A stretch of DNA of 64,000 nt, taken from NCBI GenBank assembly GCA_032821775.1, contig JAVLRN010000008.1:930001-994000 (forward strand), given 5' to 3'. The position numbers and the translations under genes are program-made. This document shows, piece after piece, positions 10,440-19,670 of this stretch. Position 1 is the stretch's first letter. The number at the start of each line of letters is the position of its first letter. This DNA is from Sanguinoderma infundibulare (lineage: Eukaryota > Basidiomycota > Agaricomycetes > Polyporales > Polyporaceae). The notes beneath the pieces are model-generated. The model was not told the origin of the DNA. It searched no databases and was given only the letters and a program-made list of their open reading frames with translations.

Positions 10440-11705
10440 GTGTAGACGGCTCGTGGGATGCGGCGCCGTGACTACCGCTATGCATTCGCGCCTTGCACCT
10501 CCGCGAAGGTGTAGTCCTCGTGTGTGTTGGGGCAGTGTTTGAGGCATTCTGGTGACTCGTCAGCGTTCTTCGTGACTGTTCTCCGGCTGAATCTCCTCAG
10601 GCGTTTTGTTTCACAGATTGGCGTGTACATGCGTCCGGACTCCGGCTCCCTCGGACCATGACAAGGACATGCGCTCGAGTCACGAACTTTGTTTGTTCGA
10701 TCGTCTATCGCGTTCACCCCGAAGTTCATCTCTGTATATATCACTTACATGGCGCATGGCCGGTTGCTGTTCGTCGTGCAGTGAACCCGATGGTATGTTT
10801 GTGTCATCATTTGCTTTCTGCGGCCGAGTTCCGGTGCATGCTCGTTTATGTGACACTGCCAGTGACAGTGGTGCGTGGATTGTGCGGTCTTGGTAACCGC
10901 CGCACAGGTCAACGCAATCTTCTGCCGTCACGCGTCTCCCGTCCAAAGATCCCCGGGATTCAAGCAACATTGCCGCGTCGCGATTTCACTCTCCCCCCTA
11001 TCCAGGCCTCATCTCTTCGACTGTTTCATCACTGAACGGTGCGTGCTGTTCTTGTCCTACCATTCTCTGGACATTGATAGAGCTCATGACTTCAGGCTCC
11101 ACTAGCGATGCGGCTGCTCAACACTTATACCGGGGAATTCGAGTATTTCTCCAACTCCTCGTCGACCCCCCAGTACGCCATTTTATCTCATACCTGGGAT
11201 CGGTGCGGAGAGCAGACACACCAAGATGTGCGGAGGATACAGGAGGCATACAGGCGTGCCAATGGGACGCATCTTGCTCCCCTCCCAGCCACGAACGGTG
11301 CGTCCAACTCCATATTTGTATGGACTTGAAAGGTTTACCTTCCAATCAGGCTATCCAGACCCCTCCCTCGAAGACCCCTCCCTCCCCCTCGTCTCGTCCG
11401 ACATCCCTTCCCGTGTCCCTGGAGACATGCCTGCCCTATCTGGCATCTGGGATCCCTCCTGGGGTCTCTCGGAGAAGATCTGGAAGGCATGCGAAGTCGC
11501 GCGCGGCGATGGATACCGCTACATCTGGATTGACTCTTGCTGCATCGACAATACGAGCGGCTCGGAGGTCTCGGAGGCCATCAACTCGATGTACCAGTGG
11601 TACAATCTTGCCCACATCTGCTATGCCTTCCTGTCGGACGTGCCATTCGACGACGACGTGGGCGCAAGGGATTCGCTGTTACGCAAGAGCCGGTGGTTCA
11701 CGCGA
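9050..11705 (+). repeat. segmental duplication, copy A (laccase 3' half to HET start)
   Basis: About 2.65 kb nearly identical to 17,000-19,670 at a constant offset of 7962-7965 bp (for example laccase stop 10437/18401 and HET start 11108/19073). It covers laccase from the [14 protein letters not shown] region to its stop, the intergenic stretch, the HET leader and the HET N-terminus. Identity is high through the intergenic DNA and drops abruptly near 11,690-11,710 inside the HET domain. Confidence 0.9.
10440..11107. promoter_or_regulatory. laccase 3' flank and HET gene A leader
   Basis: Contains the laccase 3' flank and the promoter and leader of the next HET gene. A probable 5'-UTR intron runs from GTGCGTGCTGTTC (about 11039) to TTCAG about 14 bp before the ATG. 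An equivalent intron precedes HET genes B and D, and the whole stretch is repeated before HET gene C at 18,404-19,072. Confidence 0.55.
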
Positions 11706-13109
11706 GTATGGACGCTCCAGGAGCTCCTTGCCCCGCGATGGGTTGTCTTCCTCTCACAGGACTGGACGACGATAGGGACGAAGGACACTCTGGCGGGAGT
11801 CATCAGTTCCATCACGAACATCGATCCCAGTTTCTTAAGACACGAGACCCCGGTAAGCGAGGCAAGCGTTGCGCAGCGCATGTCGTGGGCGGCCAGACGG
11901 CAGGCGACACGAATCGAGGATCGGGCGTATTCGCTCCTGGGTATCTTCGGGATCAACATGCCGCTGCTTTACGGAGAGGGCAGGCTCGCCTTCAGGCGGC
12001 TACAGGAGGAGATTCTGAGGAAGATCCCCGACCAGAGCTTGTTTGCTTGGGGAACCATGTACGCGTCGCAGCTGCTCGACGAGTACGGAGTGTGGATAGT
12101 CGAGGAAACTCTCCATCCCAGTCCCTCTGACTCGCTTTTCGCACCATCTCCGGATAGCTTCCGGCTCAGCAGCAAGTTCAGGTCAGTGTCTAACAAGACC
12201 ATGAAGGCTCTTCAAATCCCCACCCTCGAATACACCACCACCCCATACGGCATGCGCACGCAACTCAGCCTCGTACCAATCCGGCAAGTGTCCCACTCCG
12301 ATTTCGCCCAGGTCCACGCCGATATACACCGCGAATGGTACCTCGCCATTCTCGCGGTATGCGAGGGCGACGACAATTCAGGAAACCTCCCGAATCTCCT
12401 CGGCAGGATTTGCTACATACCCTCCCCCCGCTCGTCCTCTTTGACGCCTGGCTTGAAATCTCTCCACGCAGGAGAGATTCGGCCCTTCAAGCCTGGCTTC
12501 GACCTCGTTCGCGTTTTGGTCGACAAGGGCAGGTATCAGCGCACACCCCCGCGGATCGTAACCGTCCATCTCCCCCATCTAGAACAGACCGTCGCCCGAC
12601 GTCAATCGGCCGACTCGGACCAGTGTCGTGACCTCCACCTGGCACTTTCGGAGCGGATGCGAGGTGTGCTGGACACTGCTGAACCCTCCGAAACCCCGAC
12701 GCGCGTCCCAAACCACCGCTTCGACGAATCACAAGATGGTTGCGGCTCTGATTCCGATAGTCTGCTGGAGTTCGAGGCCCTCGGAGGTGCGCTCGTCAAG
12801 TCCGCAATTGATTCGCGCGCGCATATGGAGGTGGAGAGCGAGGACAAGGAAGACACTCCGGCGCCCCCATCCACGCAGCCGCCCCCGCAGCAGAAAAAGA
12901 CTGCTAGCAGCAAGACAAATATTCGACTCGCGGACCTCTTCCGATACCCACGCGCACCTCCCCCGGACTCATCGGATGCCACAAAGCAGGCATTTGAGGC
13001 GTCGAAGGATGGCAAATGGCTCAGACACCTTCAGTTCATCTGGAAGACTGGTCAAGCGAAGTTCAAACGAGAGGGTCAGCTCTGTGAGATGCTACAGAAT
13101 TCAGAATGA
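11108..13109 (+). CDS. HET-domain protein A (mosaic)
   Basis: Two exons (11108-11297, 11350-13109) give 649 aa. The N-terminus MRLLNTYTGEFEYFSNSS and AILSHTWDRCGEQTHQD are HET-domain hallmarks, followed by DGYRYIWIDSCCID, SEAINSMYQWY, WFTRVWTLQELLAP, SVAQRMSWAARRQATRIEDR and YSLLGIFGINMPLLYGEG, then a DUF8212-like SLFAWG region. HET domains trigger cell death on nonself recognition in ascomycetes; their role in basidiomycetes is not established. The first third is almost identical to HET C, while from about 11,710 the sequence resembles HET B (RWVVFLSQDW, GTKDTLAGVISSITNI), so the gene is a recombinant. The C-terminus is unusual: only the first strand of the family's module A remains (LHLALSERMRGVLDT, about residue 490), then an acidic, Pro-rich linker and a unique basic tail. 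Confidence 0.88.
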
Positions 13110-13525
13110 ACACTTGTTTATATTTACTGTAGTCTCAAGTTTGCCTATCCCTTCTCATTTAGCGAATAGCTTGGGGCAAGGCTAATGGAAATGTCCATAA
13201 CATCATAGTCAATCACTAACTATCGTCCGTGTGATTTGCGTAAACAAAGCCTCCTTCTGGTGAGGTTCCTTTGCGCGCTCTTCGGATGACAGCGTGCGGG
13301 TGTCGCGTGGCTCATGTGGTCTTCCATTCATGCTTTCCGCGGGTCAATGTGGTCTCCATGCGTCCCCCTCAAGTCCCGAGCCTGCAACGTTCACAGGCTG
13401 CCATTTCACCCTCCCACCTACCCTTGCCCTCTTCGCCATTTCATCCCGTTTGTCGGTGAGCATAATTGCGGTCTGCTCTTCGCTCGGCACTGATAACGCT
13501 TAGGGTTATCACCTTCAGCCTAACG
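13110..13525. promoter_or_regulatory. leader region of HET gene B
   Basis: Intergenic between two tandem HET genes. The final 70 bp show a likely 5'-UTR intron (GTGAGCATAATTG to TTCAG) ending a few bases before the ATG, as in the other family members, preceded by a pyrimidine-rich stretch. No other feature is seen. Confidence 0.45.
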
Positions 13526-15452
13526 ATGCGGTTGCTTCACACGTATACCGGCGAGTTTGTCGAATTCCAAGACTTCTCGAAGACACCTCCATATGCCATT
13601 TTATCCCATCGATGGGGTCCGGGGAGGGAGACGTTGTACCAAGACATGAAGGAAATACAGAAGGACCACCCACCAGTCAAGCCTACTGAGCATTATGCTC
13701 CGTTCTCAACTGCGATCGGTGCGTTCACCCCTGCACTCGCTTGGCCGTTTTGCTTACCATTCCAGATCACCGGACAATATCTCACTCCCCTCGGCTTCAC
13801 CAATGCCTTCAGGCCCAGCTGACGAGTATGCCATCTGGAAGGACGATCGTCTCGCAGGAGGGAAGATCTGTGGCGCATGCGCGATCGCGCGCAGCGACGG
13901 CTACTGGTATATCTGGGTCGACTCCTCCTGCATCGACCAGACGAGCAGCGCGGAGCTGTCCGAGGCCATCAACTCGATGTACGAGTGGTATCGCGGTGCC
14001 CAGGTCTGCTACGCCTTCCTATTGGACGTGCCCGACGGCTCGGACGCGAAGGGCTCTGACTTCTCTGAGAGCAATTGGTTCCAGCGCGCGTGGACGCTCC
14101 AGGAGCTCCTCGCGTCGCGATGGGTTGTCTTCTGTTCAGCTGGTTGGAAGCGGATCGGGACGAAGGACACCTTGGCGGAGGTTATCTACAGTATCACGAA
14201 GATCCATCCGAGCTACCTGACGCACGAGAAGCCTCTGGGCGACGCGAGCGTTGCGCAGCGCATGTCCTGGGCAGCTAACCGCAAGGCGACGCGGATCGAG
14301 GATCGGGCGTATTCGCTCCTGGGTATCTTCGGGATCAACATGCCGACGGTTTACGGAGAGGGGATGCACGCCTTCAGGCGGCTCCAGGAGGAGATTCTGA
14401 AGAAGATTCCTGATCAAAGCTTGTTCGCGTGGGGAACACCGTACTCCAAGCAGTCGCTCAACGAGTACGAAGTTTGGATCGTCAAGGAGACGCTCCGTCC
14501 TACCTCTCCAGGGTCGCTCTTCGCGCCAACGCCGGACAGTTTCCAATTCAGCAGCGATGTCGTCTCCGTGGCATCTATCGAGGACCTCCAGATCCCTACC
14601 CTCGAATATGCTCCGACGTCATACGGTCTGCGCATGCAACTCAGCCTCGTGCCCATCCGACAACTCTCAGGACCCACCACGGTCCGCATCGACGAGAAGC
14701 GTGAATGGTACCTCGCCATTCTCTTGTGTCGCGACCTGAACAAACCAAATACTCTCCTCGCCAAAATCTGTTACGTGCCGTCTCCTCCCTCATCCTCGTC
14801 CTCGCCCTCATCCTCACTCTCATCCTCCTCCTTGACGCCTGGGTTGAAATTCCTCCATACCGGAGAGATCGAGCCCACCCAGCCGGACGAGGTAGGCTTC
14901 GACCTCGTCTCTGTTCGCCTGAACGAGCACAAGTATCAGAGCGCACCCCCGCAGCTCATGACCATATACCTCCCGCACCTCGTCCACGCAGACGTTCCCC
15001 GTCAGCTGGAGAAGTCCGACGTCATTAGTCCCTTCGACATGACACTCTCAAATTGGGTCCGAGGCGCGCTGGAGGCGCGCGGGTACCCCGCCGTGGACCT
15101 CGACACGGACACGGACTCCTACTCCTTCGCCCTCTCCCCCCGCACCGCTCGCAGTCCCAAAATCTACATCACATACCAGCGCCACAGCAAAACCGGCGAG
15201 GATCTCAGGATGACAGCCCGCGTCCGGACCGATGCCAATCGGCATGCCGAAGTCGCTTGGCACGGGTCAGGGCTATGGCCCGTGTCGCTTCCGAGGAAGC
15301 TCGTTACCGTGGCCATTTCGGCGGAGGAGGAAGTAACGTTGCAGCTTGGGTTGGACCTTGTGGCGCATTTCCACTACCATATCCATGTCGCCGTCGTGAC
15401 CGTTGTCGATGCAGTCGCCTCGTCCTCCACTACGGAGGCCGTACCTCCGTGA
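13526..15452 (+). CDS. HET-domain protein B, one C-terminal module
   Basis: Exons 13526-13718 and 13813-15452 give 610 aa; the acceptor at 13812 is the one that keeps frame into GPADEYAIWKDDR. It has HET domain motifs MRLLHTYTGEFVEF, YAILSHRWGPGRE, YWYIWVDSSCIDQTSS, WFQRAWTLQELLASRW and TRIEDRAYSLLGIFGINMP, then QSLFAWG and IPTLEYAPTSYGLRMQLSL (DUF8212-like). The C-terminus holds one copy of the family's two-part module: part A near residues 473-540 (MTLSNWVRGALEARGY) and part B near 560-595 (VTLQLGLDLVAHFHYHIHV). A Ser-rich low-complexity run near residues 385-400 is encoded by TCC/TCA repeats at 14,790-14,835. Probably cytoplasmic; no signal peptide or membrane segment. Confidence 0.88.
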
Positions 15453-15635
15453 ATCTGCGGCTGACGAGGAAGTCCGCATTACAGTCGGTCGGTAAGCACC
15501 CTTTTTCTGCGTTTTTCCTTACAGTATATCTGACGTACTCTAGTCACAGGAGACAGCGGCGGGTTTGACATTGAAAGGAGGCAGGCTAGGACACGGAAGG
15601 GAGCCGAGAGTTGAGGCTGGCTGTCCATTACATTG
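15453..15635. other. short spacer after HET B
   Basis: No gene recognised. It sits at the junction between the HET B 3' end and a block of displaced gene fragments. Confidence 0.4.
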
Positions 15636-15990
15636 GTTCATCCATCCCTTTGCCAGAACTTGAACCCTCGCTGTCGACCCAACTCGAAGAGCAGGGGGTG
15701 CAGACCATATCCTCCAGAAGTATATGTTGGATCGTTACGAGCGAGCTCTCGGCAAACCCAGCAGCTTCCAATCTACCCGATCGCCCCCGCGTGCACCAAG
15801 AGCTATGCGGGACGATGACCGGCCGGCGCCGTGGCAGCCGCCCCCGGGCCAGATACCGTCCTCGACATACCTCGCATTAGCCGAGCAGGATGCCTCGCGT
15901 GTCGATGTCTTCACGCAAGCTGCTTGTCCTCGACCTCAATAGGCACCCTCCTCCATCATTCCCGCGCGATGAACATGGCAACTTCCTTCC
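15636..15990 (+). pseudogene. fragment of FCP1-like phosphatase gene
   Basis: Copies the 5' part of the FCP1-like gene at 30,820-31,230, including its first intron (GGTTCATCCATCCCTTTGCC onward), the exon reading DHILQKYMLDRYERALG, PPRAPRAMRDDD, the linker STYLALAEQDASRVD and SRKLLVLDLN. A one-base insertion right after CTCAAT destroys the frame at the catalytic motif, and about 65 bp present in the parent are missing before EHGNFLP. There is no promoter or downstream catalytic part. A clear dead fragment. Confidence 0.85.
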
Positions 15991-16278
15991 ATGCATCGTC
16001 AATCTATTATTGAAGATGCTCGCGAGGGTCCCGTTGCGACAGCGGAGATCACTTTCAGGGAGTGGCGAGAGCAAATGCACAGGAAGCAAGTCACACTCGT
16101 ACGACCAACTGGAGGAGAGCTGACCCTGCGTCTCGGGTTCGACCTCATGTGGTACTCCCAGTACTGCCTCTTTGTGCAGGCCGATCCACTTATGACGCTT
16201 GGGGCGGAGACCCAGGGGAGGAGTACCTTCGGTAACTTGACACAATCGCAGGCGATGCGCCGCCTGTTTGGGGGGTAG
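15991..16278 (+). pseudogene. detached 3' end of a HET gene (module B only)
   Basis: A 95-codon open frame starting MHRQSIIEDAREGP whose body REWREQMHRKQVTLVRPTGG and LTLRLGFDLMWYSQYCLFV matches the last module B of HET C (22,030-22,160), and whose end AMRRLFGG matches its C-terminus. Homology continues into the 3' flank (compare 16,279-16,330 with 22,233-22,290). It follows directly on the FCP1-like fragment, forming a chimeric junction. It lacks the HET domain. It could conceivably be translated as a free-standing module, but nothing shows expression. Confidence 0.75.
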
Positions 16279-16329
16279 GCAATGGGGGAGAGAGGACAGA
16301 CTTGAATAGAGGGTTCGAAAAATGTCTGC

Positions 16330-16830
16330 TTACGTTTTACTAGAGTATTACCGATCATCAGCACGACAGCTTGTACGGCCAGTGATCGCTCGTCCAGATG
16401 GACGCGGTTGTGCCTATGATACTTCTGAGGTGAGATGCAATCGTCCAACGCGTGTATAAGACATACCTGCATGTAACACCCTCGTCCTTGCAAACACCTG
16501 CCTCCAGCCACACCTTGTAAATCGGATACTTGCTCGCTCCTCCACGATAGTAGTCATCTGGCCGTCGTCGTTGCGGAAAAGTGCGACAGAGGAAGAGCAC
16601 AAGCATGTAGTCGCAGATCCACGACCCACCCAGAAATAGAGGACAAATGGTCGACAATAAGACTCCAGCTGAGGCGTTCTGAATTTCCTGAGACCAGGGA
16701 ATGGGAAGAGGCAGACGAAGGCCGCCGTCGGACTTGGTGGAGGTGATCGTGAAGGCTGAGTGTGCTCATTGGCGCTTGTGAGTCCGAGTGACTCGGAGTC
16801 GCTGCTCGAGACAAGTTGACTCCCCTCCTC
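16330..16830 (-). pseudogene. PfkB kinase N-terminal fragment
   Basis: On the minus strand DDGQMTTIVEERASIRF followed by RVLHAG aligns with GGDDEGQRIISQLEKERVST, RFSKIWPEAG and WVLHAG of the intact PfkB gene at 30.02-30.15 kb, but frames change within the block. Upstream, 16,635-16,685 shares about 45 nearly identical bases with 23,620-23,675 in the other PfkB-like relic. It is a degraded, rearranged fragment. Confidence 0.65.
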
Positions 16831-16984
16831 TCCTACATCCCCCCGGAGTGCCTGCTAAGAGAGCGATTCGTCGGATACGGACCTGGTGCGTTATAAATTG
16901 ATCAAACTTCTAGATTCCTGCTCGCTGAAATGGATGAATACCGATTCCCGTTCGATGCGACGCCGCTTGCACCCCGACGTCATT

Positions 16985-18403
16985 CCGATGCACCGTCTAT
17001 CACGATTCGCAGGATGGCTGGTACCACGTCGCGACAAGACTTATTCCGCGCTCAGCCTTGCCGTAAGTTAAATCACGCTTTTATCCTGCCTTCTCTTCGC
17101 ACCAATACTCACTTTATATGCCATACAGAAATGGATCCGACTCGACGCTCATCAATGGTCTGGGTCGTAGCATTGGTACACCCAAGGCTGACCTCTCTGT
17201 GATCAGCGTCACCCAGGGAAAACGGTACGCGCGTTTGCAATGTTCGAAAGGCGCGGGCGGAATGCTGAACGTCGCCGAACAGCTATCGCTTCCGTCTGGT
17301 TTCGCTGGCATGTGACACCGACTACACTTTCAGTATCGACGACCACGACCTGACCGTCATCGAGGCCGACGCTATCGAGACGCAGCCGGTCACTGTCAAC
17401 ACGATCCAGATTTTCTCCGGTCAGCGTTACTCATTCGTTGTAAGCAATCTTCCGCATCGTCGTCGAAGCTGAAGCCTAGTCAAACATCCAACACCAGCTT
17501 ACCGCAAACCAACCCGTTGGCAACTACTGGATTCGGGAATTCCCGTACTTCGGTCAGACTTCCGGGCTTACCAACGAGTTCAACTCTGACATCCTGCGCT
17601 ACGAGGGGGCGGCCTCGATCGAGCCAGTGACCGTCCAGCAGGCCACCGTGAACCTCCTGAACGAGGTCGATTTACACCCTCTTGTCCCGAGGAAGACAGT
17701 ACGTAACAATTCCCTCCAGATTCAAATTTCGTACTTATATTGATGCCAATTCTCCCTTCAGCCCGGCCGGCCTACTCGGGGAGGTGTCGACAAGGCAATC
17801 AACATGGTCTTTACGTTCAACGGGACCAACTTCTTCATGAACAACGCGACCTTCGTGCCTCCCCCCATCCCCGTACTCCTCCAGATCATGAACGGCAAGG
17901 CCGCCCAGAGCCTCGTGCCGGCCAGCAGTTTGTACGAGCTTCCCATGAACTCGTCCATCGAGATCTCCTTCCCGGCCACGGCCAACGCCACCGTGCCTGG
18001 CTCCCCACACCCCATGCACCTCCACGGTGTAAGTTCGATCCTGTCTCCTTTTCGCTTGCTCGCTTGCTCGCGCGTGCTCATGCTCGCACAACTTCAACAG
18101 CACGCCTTCGCCGTCGTGCGCAGCGCCGGCTCGACCATGTACAACTACGAGAACCCCGTCTGGCGCGACGTCGTCTCGATTGGGCTCGCCGACGCGGGCG
18201 ACAACGTCACGATCCGCTTCCAGACAGACAACCCCGGGCTGTGGTTCCTCCACTGCCACATCGACTTCCACCTCTACGCGGGGTTCGCCGTCGTCCTCGC
18301 CGACTCGGAGGACACTCCCGACGCCGCCATCGCAAACCCTGTGCCCCAGGCGTGGATGGACCTGTGCCCGACGTACGACGCGCTGGCGCCGGACGATCAG
18401 TAG
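16985..18403 (+). pseudogene. laccase copy 2, 5'-truncated
   Basis: Begins inside the gene near DWYHVATR and continues through [76 protein letters not shown] and [12 protein letters not shown] to the stop at 18401-18403. The first two copper-ligand blocks (HWHG, HSH) and the signal peptide are missing, and nothing laccase-like lies further upstream, so it cannot make a working enzyme. Unlike copy 1 it keeps TGG for Trp at 17528-17530. All internal introns keep the same positions as in copy 1. It marks the left end of duplication copy B. Confidence 0.88.
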
Positions 18404-19670
18404 GTGTAGACGGCTCGTGGGATGCGGCGCTGTGACTACCGCTATGCATTCGCGCCTTGCACCTCCGCGAAGGTGTAGTCCTCGTGTGTGTTGGGGCAGT
18501 GTTTGAGGCATTCTGGTGACTCCTCAGCGTTCTTCGTGACTGTTCTCCGGCTGAATCTCCTCAGGCGTTTTTTTTTGACAGATTGACGTGTACATGCGTC
18601 CGGACTCCGGCTCCCTCGGACCATGACAAGGACATGCGCTCGAGTCACGAACTTTGTTTGTTCGATCGTCTATCGCGTTCACCCCGAAGTTCATCTCTGT
18701 ACATATCACTTACATGGCGCATGGCCGGTTGCTGTTCGTCGTGCAGTGAACCCGATGGTATGTTTGTGTCATCATTTGCTTTCTGCGGCCGAATTGCCGT
18801 GCATGCTCGTTTATGTGACACTGCCAGTGACAGTGGTGCGTGGATTGTGCGGTCTTGGTAACCACCGCACAGGTCAACGCAGTCTTCTGCCGTCACGCGT
18901 CTCCCGTCCAAAGATCCCCGGGATTGGAGCAACATTGCCGCGTCGCGATTTCACTCTCCCACCTATCCAGGCCTCATCTCTTCGACTGTTTCATCGCTGA
19001 ACGGTGCGTGCTGTTCTTGTCCTACCATTCTCTGGACATTGATAGAGCTCATGACTTCAGGCTCCACTAGCGATGCGGCTGCTCAACACTTATACCGGGG
19101 AATTCGAGGATTTCTTCAACTCCTCGTCGACCCCCCAGTACGCCATTTTATCTCACACCTGGGATCCGTCCGGAGAGCAGACACACCAAGATGTGCGGAG
19201 GATACAGGAGGCCTACAGGCGTGCCAATGCGACGCATCTTGCTCCCCTCCCAGCCACGAACGGTGCGTCCAACTCCATACTCGTATGGACTTGAAAGGCT
19301 GACCGTCCAATCAGGCTATCCAGACCCCTCCCTCGAAGACCCCTGCCTTGAAGACGCCTCTCCCCCCCTCGTCTCGTCCGACACCCCTTCCCATGCCCGT
19401 CGAGCCATGCCCGCCCTATCTGGGATCTGGGATCCCTCCTGGGGTCTCTCGGAGAAGATCTGGAAGGCATGCGAAGTTGCGCGCCGCGATGGATACCGCT
19501 ACATCTGGATCGACTCTTGCTGCATCGACAAGACGAGCAGCTCGGAGCTCTCGGAGGCCATCAACTCGATGTACCGGTGGTACGGTCGTGCCCACATCTG
19601 CTATGCCTTCCTGTCGGACGTGCCATTTGACGACGACCTGGGCGCAAGGGATTTGCGGTTTCGCAAGAGC
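17000..19670 (+). repeat. segmental duplication, copy B
   Basis: Matches 9,050-11,705 as described for copy A. Its left edge lies inside laccase, which explains the 5' truncation of laccase copy 2. Confidence 0.9.
18404..19072. promoter_or_regulatory. leader region of HET gene C (duplicated)
   Basis: Nearly identical to 10,440-11,107, including the probable 5'-UTR intron ending just before the ATG. HET A and HET C therefore probably share the same promoter. Confidence 0.55.

Noticed and set aside
9783..10547. 250-codon frames on both strands over the laccase 3' end (and again at 17,735-18,511)
   Set aside because: They overlap conserved laccase exons in other frames, have biased Arg/His/Val composition and show no family features.
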